Below, one piece after another: positions 53,665 to 60,612 of a stretch of DNA of 64,000 nucleotides. How positions within the stretch are numbered: the first letter of the stretch is position 1; each line of letters starts with the position of its first letter. The notes under the pieces are model-generated. The model did no database searches. It was given only the letters and a program-made list of their open reading frames with translations, and had not been told where the DNA came from. The DNA is from Candidatus Baltobacteraceae bacterium (GTDB taxonomy: Bacteria; Vulcanimicrobiota; Vulcanimicrobiia; Vulcanimicrobiales; Vulcanimicrobiaceae). The stretch lies in NCBI GenBank assembly GCA_035502855.1, contig DATJTX010000018.1, forward strand, positions 1-64,000. Direction: 5' to 3'. The position numbers and the translations under genes are program-made.

Positions 53665-54863
53665 TTTGAAAGGCGCTCCGCTCTAAGCTCCGCGCCCCCC
53701 ACTTCGTGGGGCCCCCAGCCCAGGGCGCGCTCATGATCGCCTTCTGCTCGTGATCCCCCTAGGGCGCGCCCAATTGACATTGCTGCCGCTGCGCGAGTCG
53801 CGGCGATTTTTTCCGGCGTGATCGCGGCGTCGAAGGCGCGCATGTCGGCGAGCGTGAAGCCGCAGCGCTTGGCGAGCGACTCGATTTCGACGACTTTGTT
53901 CACGTCGATGCCGCGGCCCAGTGTGTAGGGTTCGGCGCGGTTCTCGAGCGCCAGCACCATCGTTTCGCTCATGCACGCCAGCGCCGTGCGGGGCGGGAGA
54001 TTCAAGTCGAAGGCGGTTCCGGGTTCGCGCACGCGTTCGAAGAACGGATCGCCCGGCACGACCATGTTGCCGCCTTCGGTGACGAGCACGTCCGGCCGTT
54101 CGAGCGCGACGCGCCGGCTGACGTCGTGCGGCAGGGAAAGTTCGCAGACGACCGCTCCGGGCAGCAGATCTTCCGGTTGAATGACGTCCTGCGTCGACGA
54201 GGTGGCGGTGAGGATGAGCTGCGAGCGCCGAACGGCGTCGGAAATGTCGGTCGTGAAGGAGACCGAACACGGAAGCTCGCTCTTCATCTGCGCAGCGAAC
54301 TTCGCCAGGCGCGTGTTATTGCGTGCGACCAGTATGAGCTCGCGCACGTGCGGGGCGATCAGCTGCACGCACGCGCCGCCGATCGAGCCGGTCGCGCCGA
54401 CGACCGTTGCGGTCGAGGCCGCGGGATCGATGCCCATTTCACGCGCGCCGCGGAACAAACTTTGGATGCCGGCCGCGATGGTCAGCGAATTGCCGGTCGT
54501 CACCGGAATCGGCGATCGCTCGGCAACCGTGATCCCGCCGTCGCCGACGACGCCGGTGAAGGCCCCAAGCCCCGCCACCTGCGCGCCGAGTTCGGCGCCG
54601 ATCTCGATCGCGCGCACGATCCGCTTGTACACCTCTTCGCGAGGAAACTCGATCATCTGTTCGGGAAGCAGCGGCGCCGTCACGAACCAGCCTTCGGTCT
54701 CACGGCCGTCGGGCGTGCGCACGCCGGTGACATGCACCGCCGCCCAGGGCGGCATCCATTCCATGATCTTGCGGATGATCGGAGCGCCCTTGCCGGCCGC
54801 GCCGGGCTCGTAGCGCGCCACGTCTTCGAGCGAGAGCGGATGAATGACGAAACAGAATTTCAC
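53661..54863 (-). CDS. Long-chain acyl-ACP reductase-like (NAD(P)-binding) protein
   Basis: 400 residues, GTG start. FCFVIHPLSLEDVARYEP at the start, VAGLGAFTGVVGDGG, TTGNSLTIAAGIQSL, the Rossmann loop STATVVGATGSIGGACVQLI, and LACMSETMVLALENR match the cyanobacterial fatty acyl-ACP reductase (AAR) pattern, which has GGFTSI, TTGNTHTA and VVGATGDIGSA. The usual Cys used for thioester formation could not be placed with certainty. The last ~25 residues are encoded by repeat C, so the natural end has been replaced. Confidence 0.75.
   Translation of the reverse strand: MKFCFVIHPLSLEDVARYEPGAAGKGAPIIRKIMEWMPPWAAVHVTGVRTPDGRETEGWFVTAPLLPEQMIEFPREEVYKRIVRAIEIGAELGAQVAGLGAFTGVVGDGGITVAERSPIPVTTGNSLTIAAGIQSLFRGAREMGIDPAASTATVVGATGSIGGACVQLIAPHVRELILVARNNTRLAKFAAQMKSELPCSVSFTTDISDAVRRSQLILTATSSTQDVIQPEDLLPGAVVCELSLPHDVSRRVALERPDVLVTEGGNMVVPGDPFFERVREPGTAFDLNLPPRTALACMSETMVLALENRAEPYTLGRGIDVNKVVEIESLAKRCGFTLADMRAFDAAITPEKIAATRAAAAMSIGRALGGSRAEGDHERALGWGPHEVGGAELRAERLSN
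53672..53770 (-). repeat. Intercistronic structured repeat, copy C
   Basis: In gene direction GGCGCGCCCTAGGGGGATC ... GATCATGAGCGCGCCC ... GGGGGCCCC, hairpin CCCCAC-GAA-GTGGGG, TTAGAGC, GGAGCGCC, 11 bases before the TTG of the downstream gene. Unlike A and B it is also read through by the end of the upstream gene. Confidence 0.88.
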
Positions 54864-54905
54864 CCCAAAGTGCTCCGCACTTCGGGGACCCCGATTGTTC
54901 TGAGC

Positions 54906-54960
54906 GGCGCTGCGCCTTCGGCTCCGCGCCCCCCATGCGCAAAGCGCACGGGGCCCCCAA
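54906..54960 (-). repeat. Intercistronic repeat, partial copy D
   Basis: Only the half around the hairpin: in gene direction GGGGGCCCC, then CCCCGTGCGC-TTT-GCGCATGGGG (one mismatch), GCGCGGAGC. A second hairpin follows at 54863-54895 (GGGGTCCCCGAAGTGC-GGA-GCACTTTGGGG in parts), whose end precedes the GTG of the reductase-like gene. Confidence 0.7.
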
Positions 54961-54963
54961 TCC

Positions 54964-55401
54964 TCATTCGCATTCGGCTTGCTCTTTCAAGGCTTTGAGC
55001 ATCATCTCGCTATTCTCGATCACCTTGCGCTGCAGCGTGGGACCGATCAGCTCGGCCAGCGTCGGTACGCCGAAATCATACTCGACCGTCAAAAGCACGT
55101 GCGTCAATCCGTCGCGCTCTTCGAAGGTCCAGGCACCCTGAAACGTGTCGAGATCCCCCTCCAGCAGCGCGTAGTCGATGCGCAGCGCGCCGTCGTCGAA
55201 GCGGTCTTCTTCGGTCCACTCGATCGGCGCCTCTTCGACCAGTGTTTTCCAGCGCGAGATCACGCGGTCGGGATGCCGTTCGAGCACCCGAACGGTCTCC
55301 ACGTCGGGCATGAACTCGGGAAAGCGTTCCTGGTCTTTCGCAAGCTCGTAGACGGCGCGGGCCGAAGCGGCGATCGCGATTCTGGATTCTGCGTAGGGCA
55401 T
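54964..55401 (-). CDS. SRPBCC / coenzyme Q-binding (polyketide-cyclase-like) protein
   Basis: 145 residues from MPYAESRIAIAASARAVYEL. START-like hydrophobic-pocket fold: FPEFMPDVETVRVLERHPDRV, EEDRFDDGALRIDYALLEGDLDTFQGAW and HVLLTVEYDFGVPTLAELIGP. Binds a lipid or quinone-like ligand. Lies between the aminotransferase and the acyl-ACP-reductase-like genes. Confidence 0.85.
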   Translation of the reverse strand: MPYAESRIAIAASARAVYELAKDQERFPEFMPDVETVRVLERHPDRVISRWKTLVEEAPIEWTEEDRFDDGALRIDYALLEGDLDTFQGAWTFEERDGLTHVLLTVEYDFGVPTLAELIGPTLQRKVIENSEMMLKALKEQAECE

Positions 55402-55421
55402 TGTAGCGCCGCATTCGACGC

Positions 55422-56681
55422 TTACAAGCGCCCCAGCTTCTCGGCGGCGGCCGCCACCCCTGCGGAGAGCGCCGCGAGCGCGAGTTCGACTTCGCCCTCG
55501 GTCACGATCAGCGGGGGCTCCAACCGGATCACGCGCTGCTGATTGAGCGTCCACGCGACCGTGACGCCTGCCTTGAGCATCTCGGGGATGATCCAGCCGC
55601 CGTAGCCTTCGTTCGTCAGCTCGATCCCGACGAGCAAGCCGAGACCGCGCGCTTCGCGGATCACCTGCGGATACTCGAGTGCGATCGCGCGAGCGCCGTC
55701 GAGAAGCTGCTCGCCGCGCGCGCGGCTATTGGCGACGAGATCATCGTCGAGCAGCACGTCGATCGCGGCCAGCGCCGCCGCACACGCAATCTCGCTTCCA
55801 CCGAACGTCGAGGTGTGGATCAACGGCGCCTTCGCGTACGCGCGGTTCCATGCATCGGGACGCGCAATGTACGCGCCGACGGGAATGATGCCTCCCGAGA
55901 GCCCCTTGGCCAGCGTCATCACGTCGGGCACGACGTCGTCGCGTTCGCACGCGAACAGGTAGCCGCAGCGTCCGAGGCCGGTCTGTACTTCGTCCGCGAT
56001 CAGCAGTGCGCCGGTCCGGTCGCAGGCCTCACGCGCCGCGCGCAGATACCCTGGCGGCGGTACGTTCACTCCACCCTCGCCCTGCACCGGTTCCACGACG
56101 AACGCGGCGGCATCACGCAGCGCGCCGTCGAGCGCCGTCGCATCGCCAAAGGCGACATGATCGACGTCGGCGAGCAACGGGCGGAACGGCGTTTGAAACG
56201 CCTCGCGCCCGCTGATCGAGAGCGCCCCGAGCGTCTTGCCGTGATAGGCATCCTGCGTCGAGACGATTTTCGCCCGGCCGGTGGCGGCACGCGCGAGCTT
56301 GATCGCGCCCTCCAGCGCCTCGGCCCCGCTGTTGCACCAGAACGAGTATTGCAGATCGCCCGGAGCGATTTCCGCGAGCCGTTTCGCCGCGCGCCCGAGC
56401 ATCACGTTGAACATCGTCTTGCCCGAGAGCGACATCGCCTCCATCTGCTCGCGCACGGCCGCGATCACGCGCGGATGCGAATGGCCCAGCGTGAATACGC
56501 CGTAACCGCCGGCGAAATCGAGATACGCCTTGCCGTTCTGATCCCAGATCGTGGTGCCCGACGCGCGCACTTCGACGGGTGAGCCCGAGAGTTTCATCAC
56601 CCGTGCCAGCGGCGGATTGATGAAGTTCTTATAGTTCTCGAACACTTCGGCAGCGAGATCTTCAACGGTGCCTCTTGTCAA
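55422..56681 (-). CDS. Class III (PLP) aminotransferase
   Basis: 419 residues, TTG start. Ornithine/putrescine/acetylornithine-aminotransferase fold: LDFAGGYGVFTLGHSHPRV, FWCNSGAEALEGAIKLARA, DAYHGKTLGAL, LLIADEVQTGLGRCG and the PLP lysine in VMTLAKGLSGGIIPVGA. The N-terminal VFENYKNFINPPLARVMKL resembles the putrescine aminotransferase branch. Exact amino donor unknown. Confidence 0.92.
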   Translation of the reverse strand: MTRGTVEDLAAEVFENYKNFINPPLARVMKLSGSPVEVRASGTTIWDQNGKAYLDFAGGYGVFTLGHSHPRVIAAVREQMEAMSLSGKTMFNVMLGRAAKRLAEIAPGDLQYSFWCNSGAEALEGAIKLARAATGRAKIVSTQDAYHGKTLGALSISGREAFQTPFRPLLADVDHVAFGDATALDGALRDAAAFVVEPVQGEGGVNVPPPGYLRAAREACDRTGALLIADEVQTGLGRCGYLFACERDDVVPDVMTLAKGLSGGIIPVGAYIARPDAWNRAYAKAPLIHTSTFGGSEIACAAALAAIDVLLDDDLVANSRARGEQLLDGARAIALEYPQVIREARGLGLLVGIELTNEGYGGWIIPEMLKAGVTVAWTLNQQRVIRLEPPLIVTEGEVELALAALSAGVAAAAEKLGRL

Positions 56682-56709
56682 TGCGATCCCTCCGCGTGAT
56701 CGTACGGCA

Positions 56710-56783
56710 GCGCTCGTAGCTTAACCGGATAAAGCACCCCTCCGACTAAGGGGACGATGTAGGTTCGAGTCCTACCGGGCGCC
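56710..56783 (+). tRNA. tRNA-like gene, isotype unclear (Arg-like body, aberrant anticodon loop)
   Basis: Full cloverleaf: acceptor GCGCTCG/CGGGCGC, D arm GCTT-AACCGGATA-AAGC, anticodon stem CCCCT/AGGGG, five-base variable loop, T arm GTAGG-TTCGAGT-CCTAC. The acceptor, D and T arms look like tRNA-Arg. The seven-base anticodon loop reads CCGACTA: the universal U33 is C, and position 37 is T, so a strict reading gives anticodon GAC, which does not fit the Arg-like body. CCA is not encoded. May be a damaged or remodelled gene. Confidence 0.65.
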
Positions 56784-56795
56784 ATCCGCTCCGCT

Positions 56796-56840
56796 AGGTT
56801 CCTTGACGCGGCTCGGTCACCCGCGATACAGTCAGGGAAC
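56796..56840. repeat. Hairpin between the tRNA-like gene and its inverted half copy
   Basis: GTTCCTTGAC near 56798 and GTCAGGGAAC at 56831-56840 pair with one mismatch, and an inner GCGG/CCGC pair sits in the loop. With the flanking inverted tRNA half copies this makes a nested fold-back structure. Confidence 0.5.
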
Positions 56841-56878
56841 TTAGTCGGAGGGGTGCTTACATCCGTAAGCTACACGAG
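56840..56878 (-). repeat. Inverted copy of the tRNA-like gene's 5' half
   Basis: Read on the minus strand it is CTCGTGTAGCTTAC...AAGCACCCCTCCGACTAAG, compared with CTCGTAGCTTAACC... at 56713-56750. The last 19 bases (AAGCACCCCTCCGACTAAG) are identical. The D-arm part is changed but still pairs (GCTTAC-GGAT-GTAAGC). It stops in the anticodon loop/stem and supplies the stop codon of the adjacent gene. Confidence 0.8.
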
Positions 56879-57592
56879 AGGGGATCGCGCAAGCGGTCCT
56901 CTTTCACTTTCAGGTATACCGAGCGGAGGATAGCCGAGCGACTCCGCAGCGGCATCACCGTAGAGCGCTGCGAACACGATCGGTGCCGCGCGCGAATCCA
57001 AGTACGGCTCGACCTTCGAACGATACGCGGGCTCTTCGTAGCGGCTCGTCGTACCGGCGAAACGCTGCGTGCGCATCTCACGGTCGAGAATCTCGCGCAA
57101 CGTGCGGACCGGGCCGTGTGCGCGTTCGTCGACCGTTCGATACAGCGTCTCTAACGCACGAGTGCGAACGAGATTCGGCGATGGCTGCTCGCTGCTCCAC
57201 AACATGACCGTTGCCCAACCTCGTGCGACCTCGTGCTTACGTTCGTAGCGATGCGCGAACTCGGTGAAATATCGATTCGTCCAGCCGCCCTGCGCATCGT
57301 CGGCGACGATGACGATGAGCCGCAACGCATCGTCGACGCCGTCGAATCGCCGCGCGCCGTCTCGCGCGGCTTGGAGCGCCTCGCTCTCGGCATCGAGCGC
57401 AATCAGCTGCTCGACATACTCCAAAACCTGCGGCTTGGCCATCGGATTAACGTTCGAAATCGGCAGCTCCATCTCACCGGTCTGCGAGCGCAGGATATCG
57501 AGATATTCCTTGAAGCGCGCGAAGCCACGCGGTTGCGAGTAGAGCTCGCGCAGCTGCGTCAAAAACGGAACGAGTTCGACGTCGATGGACAC
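56870..57592 (-). CDS. Unknown protein
   Basis: 240 residues, GTG start, 1 bp after dusB. Mostly helical: FLTQLRELYSQPRGFARFKEYLDIL, LEYVEQLIALDAESEALQAARDGARRF, VIVADDAQGGWTNRYFTEFAHRYERKHEVARGW in pieces. No family recognised. The last codons and TAG are provided by the inverted tRNA half copy, so the original C-terminus may be lost. Confidence 0.6.
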   Translation of the reverse strand: MSIDVELVPFLTQLRELYSQPRGFARFKEYLDILRSQTGEMELPISNVNPMAKPQVLEYVEQLIALDAESEALQAARDGARRFDGVDDALRLIVIVADDAQGGWTNRYFTEFAHRYERKHEVARGWATVMLWSSEQPSPNLVRTRALETLYRTVDERAHGPVRTLREILDREMRTQRFAGTTSRYEEPAYRSKVEPYLDSRAAPIVFAALYGDAAAESLGYPPLGIPESERGPLARSPLV

Positions 57593-57593
57593 G

Positions 57594-58601
57594 TCACGCC
57601 GCGACCACCGCCGCGGACTCCGCGCGCGCGATCGTCTCTTCGATCACCCGGATCGCTTCGTCGGCAGTTTCGATTCGCATCATACGCTCGCGCAGAACTG
57701 CGGCTCCCGGAATCCCTTTGAGATAGAGCGCCACGTGCTTGCGCATCTGCGGCACGGCACGCGCCTCTCCCCATTCCGCGATCATCGCGCCGTAATGCAC
57801 GATACAGAAGCGCAAGCGATCCGCCGCCGACGGCATGGCGCGCATCTCGCGCCCGGCCATCAGATCGGCGATCTGCGCGATCAGCCACGGGTTTCCGAGC
57901 GTACCGCGGCCGAGCATGATCGCATCGACCCCGCTCTCGCACATGCGCTGCATCGCAATCTGCGGATCGTCGAGATCACCGTTGCCGATGACCGGGATAT
58001 CGATCGCCGTTTTGAGCGCAGCGATATGCTGCCAGTCGGCATTACCTTTGTAGAACTGGCGGGCGGTGCGCGCGTGCAGCGTGACGGCTTGCACGCCTAC
58101 GGCCTGCGCGCGTTTGGCGACGTCGACGTACACCAGATCGCTCTCGCTCCAGCCCAAACGCATCTTCATCGTGACCGGACAATCGACGGCGTCTACGACG
58201 GCTTTCATGATGGCTTCGCAGCGATCGACGTCGCGCAGGCAGGCGGAGCCGCCGTTGGTCTTGGTCACCTTCGGTGCCGGACAGCCGAAATTGATGTCGA
58301 CGATGTCGGCACCGCATTCGCGCACGACCTTCGCCGCCGCGGCCATCGTCGCCGGATCGTCGCCCCAGAGTTGCGTGGAGACCGGCTTCTCGAGGCCGTG
58401 CTGATCGATCATCTCCATCGTGCGCCTGCTGCCGTACTTGAGCGCGTTCGAAGAAACGAACTCGGTGACGGTGAGTCCGAGGCCGAAGGGCTTATAGAGC
58501 GCGCGCATCGTCCGGTTGGTGACGCCGGACATGGGCGCGAGAACGAGCGGCGGCCAGATCTGATGGCTGCCGATCCGCAGCGGAGAGACGGTAGGGGGCA
58601 T
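57594..58601 (-). CDS. dusB: tRNA-dihydrouridine synthase, DusB type
   Basis: 335 residues. FMN TIM barrel: PLVLAPMSGVTNRTMRALYKPFG, VDINFGCPAPKVTKTNGGSACLRD (catalytic Cys in GSACLRD, substrate region), VTMKMRLGW, LHARTARQFYKGNADW and VIGNGDLDDP..A. Reduces uridines in the tRNA D loop. Cotranscribed with the unknown gene downstream. Confidence 0.95.
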   Translation of the reverse strand: MPPTVSPLRIGSHQIWPPLVLAPMSGVTNRTMRALYKPFGLGLTVTEFVSSNALKYGSRRTMEMIDQHGLEKPVSTQLWGDDPATMAAAAKVVRECGADIVDINFGCPAPKVTKTNGGSACLRDVDRCEAIMKAVVDAVDCPVTMKMRLGWSESDLVYVDVAKRAQAVGVQAVTLHARTARQFYKGNADWQHIAALKTAIDIPVIGNGDLDDPQIAMQRMCESGVDAIMLGRGTLGNPWLIAQIADLMAGREMRAMPSAADRLRFCIVHYGAMIAEWGEARAVPQMRKHVALYLKGIPGAAVLRERMMRIETADEAIRVIEETIARAESAAVVAA

Positions 58602-58627
58602 CGCGCCCCCTACTATACCATGTCCCT

Positions 58628-59737
58628 CTATTCGTACAAATTACAGCTGGTGCCGGCCGCGTTGCAGACGACGACGTAGCCGGTGTGCTCCCAATTGCTA
58701 TCGGTGTCGTCTTCGGTCCAGTCGATGCCCTGGCTGCTGGAACTGTCGTAGTAATAGCGGCCCTGCACGTAGACGTAGTCGCCGGCGGCAACCCAGGGCC
58801 AGGTGGTGGGCGGCGGGTTGGGATCCTCACCCATCGCGTCAAGGTTCGAAACGATCTCGATGGTACCGGGGCTCGCGGCACCGGCTACCGAGACGTAGAA
58901 GTAGCCGTGATCGCCGCTACTCGTCTTCTTCGCAGCCAGCACTTGCGTCACTTGGCCGCAGACGTCGACGAGTTGATCCGACGAGATCTCCCCGCTCGCG
59001 AACTCCGACTGGTCGGTGTCGAAGCCGGCGTTGTTGCACGCGTACGCCGGCGACGGGGTGGCGGTCGGTGCGCTCGTCGGCGTCGCCGTCGGAGATGCGG
59101 TTGGAGAGGGAGAGGCGCTCGCGCCGGAACCCGTCAGCGAGACGTCGTCGAGATATTCGTAAACATAATCCTTCGAATAGCCGTTGCCCTTGACACCGAA
59201 ATAGAGCTGCACCGTCTGGCCCGCATAGGCGCTCAAGCTGAACGATTTTTCTTCCCACCCGTTCGTCGATTCGGCTTCCGAATACAGCTGCGTGAGCTTC
59301 GACCCGCTCGCGCTCAGGATGTCGGCTTCTTGATCGACGTATTCGATCGTATCCGTCGTTCCTTCGTACACCCAAAACGTCAACGTCCCGCCGGTGGGTA
59401 CGGTCACTGTTTGACAGACCGCTGCGGTCCCATCGACTTCCGGCTTCGCGGTCGTGCCGATGAGCGTGCTATAGCTGCCGCTATGCGCTTTCGCGGTCGT
59501 CACCGAAACGTCGTTCACGGTGCCGCACGACGTCCATGGGGAGAGCGATCCGCTCTCGAAACCGGGATTGCTCACGGCGTTGCTCGGCGCCGTCGTCGCA
59601 GAAGGCTGCGCGAGCGATCCGATCACATACTGTGCAGAGTTTGTGCCGGCGGCCGGTGCAACACCATTACCTCCACCACCACAGGCGGAAACGGCAAGCG
59701 CAACGAGCGCACCCGCCGCAGAAAAACGCTTGTGCAA
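58628..59737 (-). CDS. Lipoprotein with jelly-roll-like and DUF3465-like domains
   Basis: 369 residues from a TTG at 59737 with GGAGG six bases upstream; a TTG at 59749 is the alternative. Lipobox VALAVSACGGGG. Domain 1 (NPGFESGSLSPWTSCGT ... LTFWVYEGT ... YLDDVSLTG) is a carbohydrate-binding-like jelly roll. A Ser/Pro/Thr linker (SPTASPTATPTSAP) leads to domain 2 (VCGQVTQVLAAKKTSSGDHGYFYV, VAAGDYVYVQGRYYYDS, IDWTEDDTDSNWEHTGYVV), which resembles DUF3465. Surface-exposed; function unknown. Confidence 0.75.
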   Translation of the reverse strand: MHKRFSAAGALVALAVSACGGGGNGVAPAAGTNSAQYVIGSLAQPSATTAPSNAVSNPGFESGSLSPWTSCGTVNDVSVTTAKAHSGSYSTLIGTTAKPEVDGTAAVCQTVTVPTGGTLTFWVYEGTTDTIEYVDQEADILSASGSKLTQLYSEAESTNGWEEKSFSLSAYAGQTVQLYFGVKGNGYSKDYVYEYLDDVSLTGSGASASPSPTASPTATPTSAPTATPSPAYACNNAGFDTDQSEFASGEISSDQLVDVCGQVTQVLAAKKTSSGDHGYFYVSVAGAASPGTIEIVSNLDAMGEDPNPPPTTWPWVAAGDYVYVQGRYYYDSSSSQGIDWTEDDTDSNWEHTGYVVVCNAAGTSCNLYE

Positions 59738-59847
59738 GACTTCCTCCAATAAAGCAGACTCAGGAAAACGTTCTTTAGTCTACCGTCCCGAAGTTAAGTC
59801 AGCATAAACGTTAGCTAAGTGAAATTCGCACGTATCTGCACTTTGAT
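59738..59847. other. AT-richer intergenic stretch between coaX and the lipoprotein gene
   Basis: Lower GC than its surroundings (AAGTTAAGTCAGCATAAACG). Probably carries the lipoprotein promoter; no convincing box pair was found, and no coaX terminator hairpin is evident. Confidence 0.3.
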
Positions 59848-60612
59848 TCAGTCTCGTGCGAATGCACGCAAACCGTACAAACTCAAATGCGGGTCAACGG
59901 CGTTGAAGATCGTCGTGTGCTTGGCCACGACTTCGGCCAATCCGCCGGTAGCGACAACCGCGGCCTCCACACCCATTTCGGCTCGGATGCGCGCGACGAT
60001 CGCTTCGGTTTGCCCGACGAAACCATAGATGATACCGGACTGCAGCGCTTCGATCGTGTTGCGTCCGATCGTATGCGCCGGAGCATCGAGCGCGATCTGC
60101 GGCAACTTGGCGGTGCGGCCGATCAGCGCGTCGATCGAGATGTTGATTCCCGGCGCGATCGCTACGCCGAGGTAATCGGCTTGCGCCGAAATCGCCATGA
60201 ACACGGTCGCGGTGCCGTAGCTCACCAAAATCAACGGAACGCCGTGGCGCTCGCGTCCGCCGATCGCAGTGGCGATCAGGTCCGCGCCGACCTCTTCGGG
60301 GCGATCGGTCTTCACCGCGATGAGCCGCTGGCGCTGCGCCTCGAGCATGCGCGGCGTCAGCGAAAAGAACTTCTCGCAGACGTCGACGAGCGTATGATCC
60401 AGCCGCGGCACCACGCTCGCAATCGCGACCGCGTCGATTTCGCGCGAGCGCACGCCCGCGGTAGCGAAGAGCTGAGTGAAGAACACACCGTACTCGTCGG
60501 CCGTCCGTCGCGATTCGGTCGTGACCCGCCAATGATGGACCAGCGTTTGGGCGCCGTCGTTGAAGCAACCGAGTTTCGTCTCCGTATTGCCGACGTCGAT
60601 TACCAGTAACAT
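59848..60612 (-). CDS. coaX: Type III pantothenate kinase-like protein
   Basis: 254 residues from MLLVIDVGNTETKLG (phosphate-1 loop). IASVVPRLDHTL, RPEEVGADLIATAIGG with the GAD aspartate, LGVAIAPGINISIDAL and ALQSGIIYGFVGQTEAIV match CoaX. The third acidic residue, usually in DxGTATT, is replaced: here VSYGTATVF. The start overlaps the coaBC stop. First step of CoA synthesis, if active. Confidence 0.85.
   Translation of the reverse strand: MLLVIDVGNTETKLGCFNDGAQTLVHHWRVTTESRRTADEYGVFFTQLFATAGVRSREIDAVAIASVVPRLDHTLVDVCEKFFSLTPRMLEAQRQRLIAVKTDRPEEVGADLIATAIGGRERHGVPLILVSYGTATVFMAISAQADYLGVAIAPGINISIDALIGRTAKLPQIALDAPAHTIGRNTIEALQSGIIYGFVGQTEAIVARIRAEMGVEAAVVATGGLAEVVAKHTTIFNAVDPHLSLYGLRAFARD

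Noticed and set aside
56710-56783. Calling the tRNA-like gene tRNA-Arg(CCG)
   Set aside because: Placing CCG at positions 34-36 breaks the anticodon stem; the only paired arrangement gives loop CCGACTA without U33.
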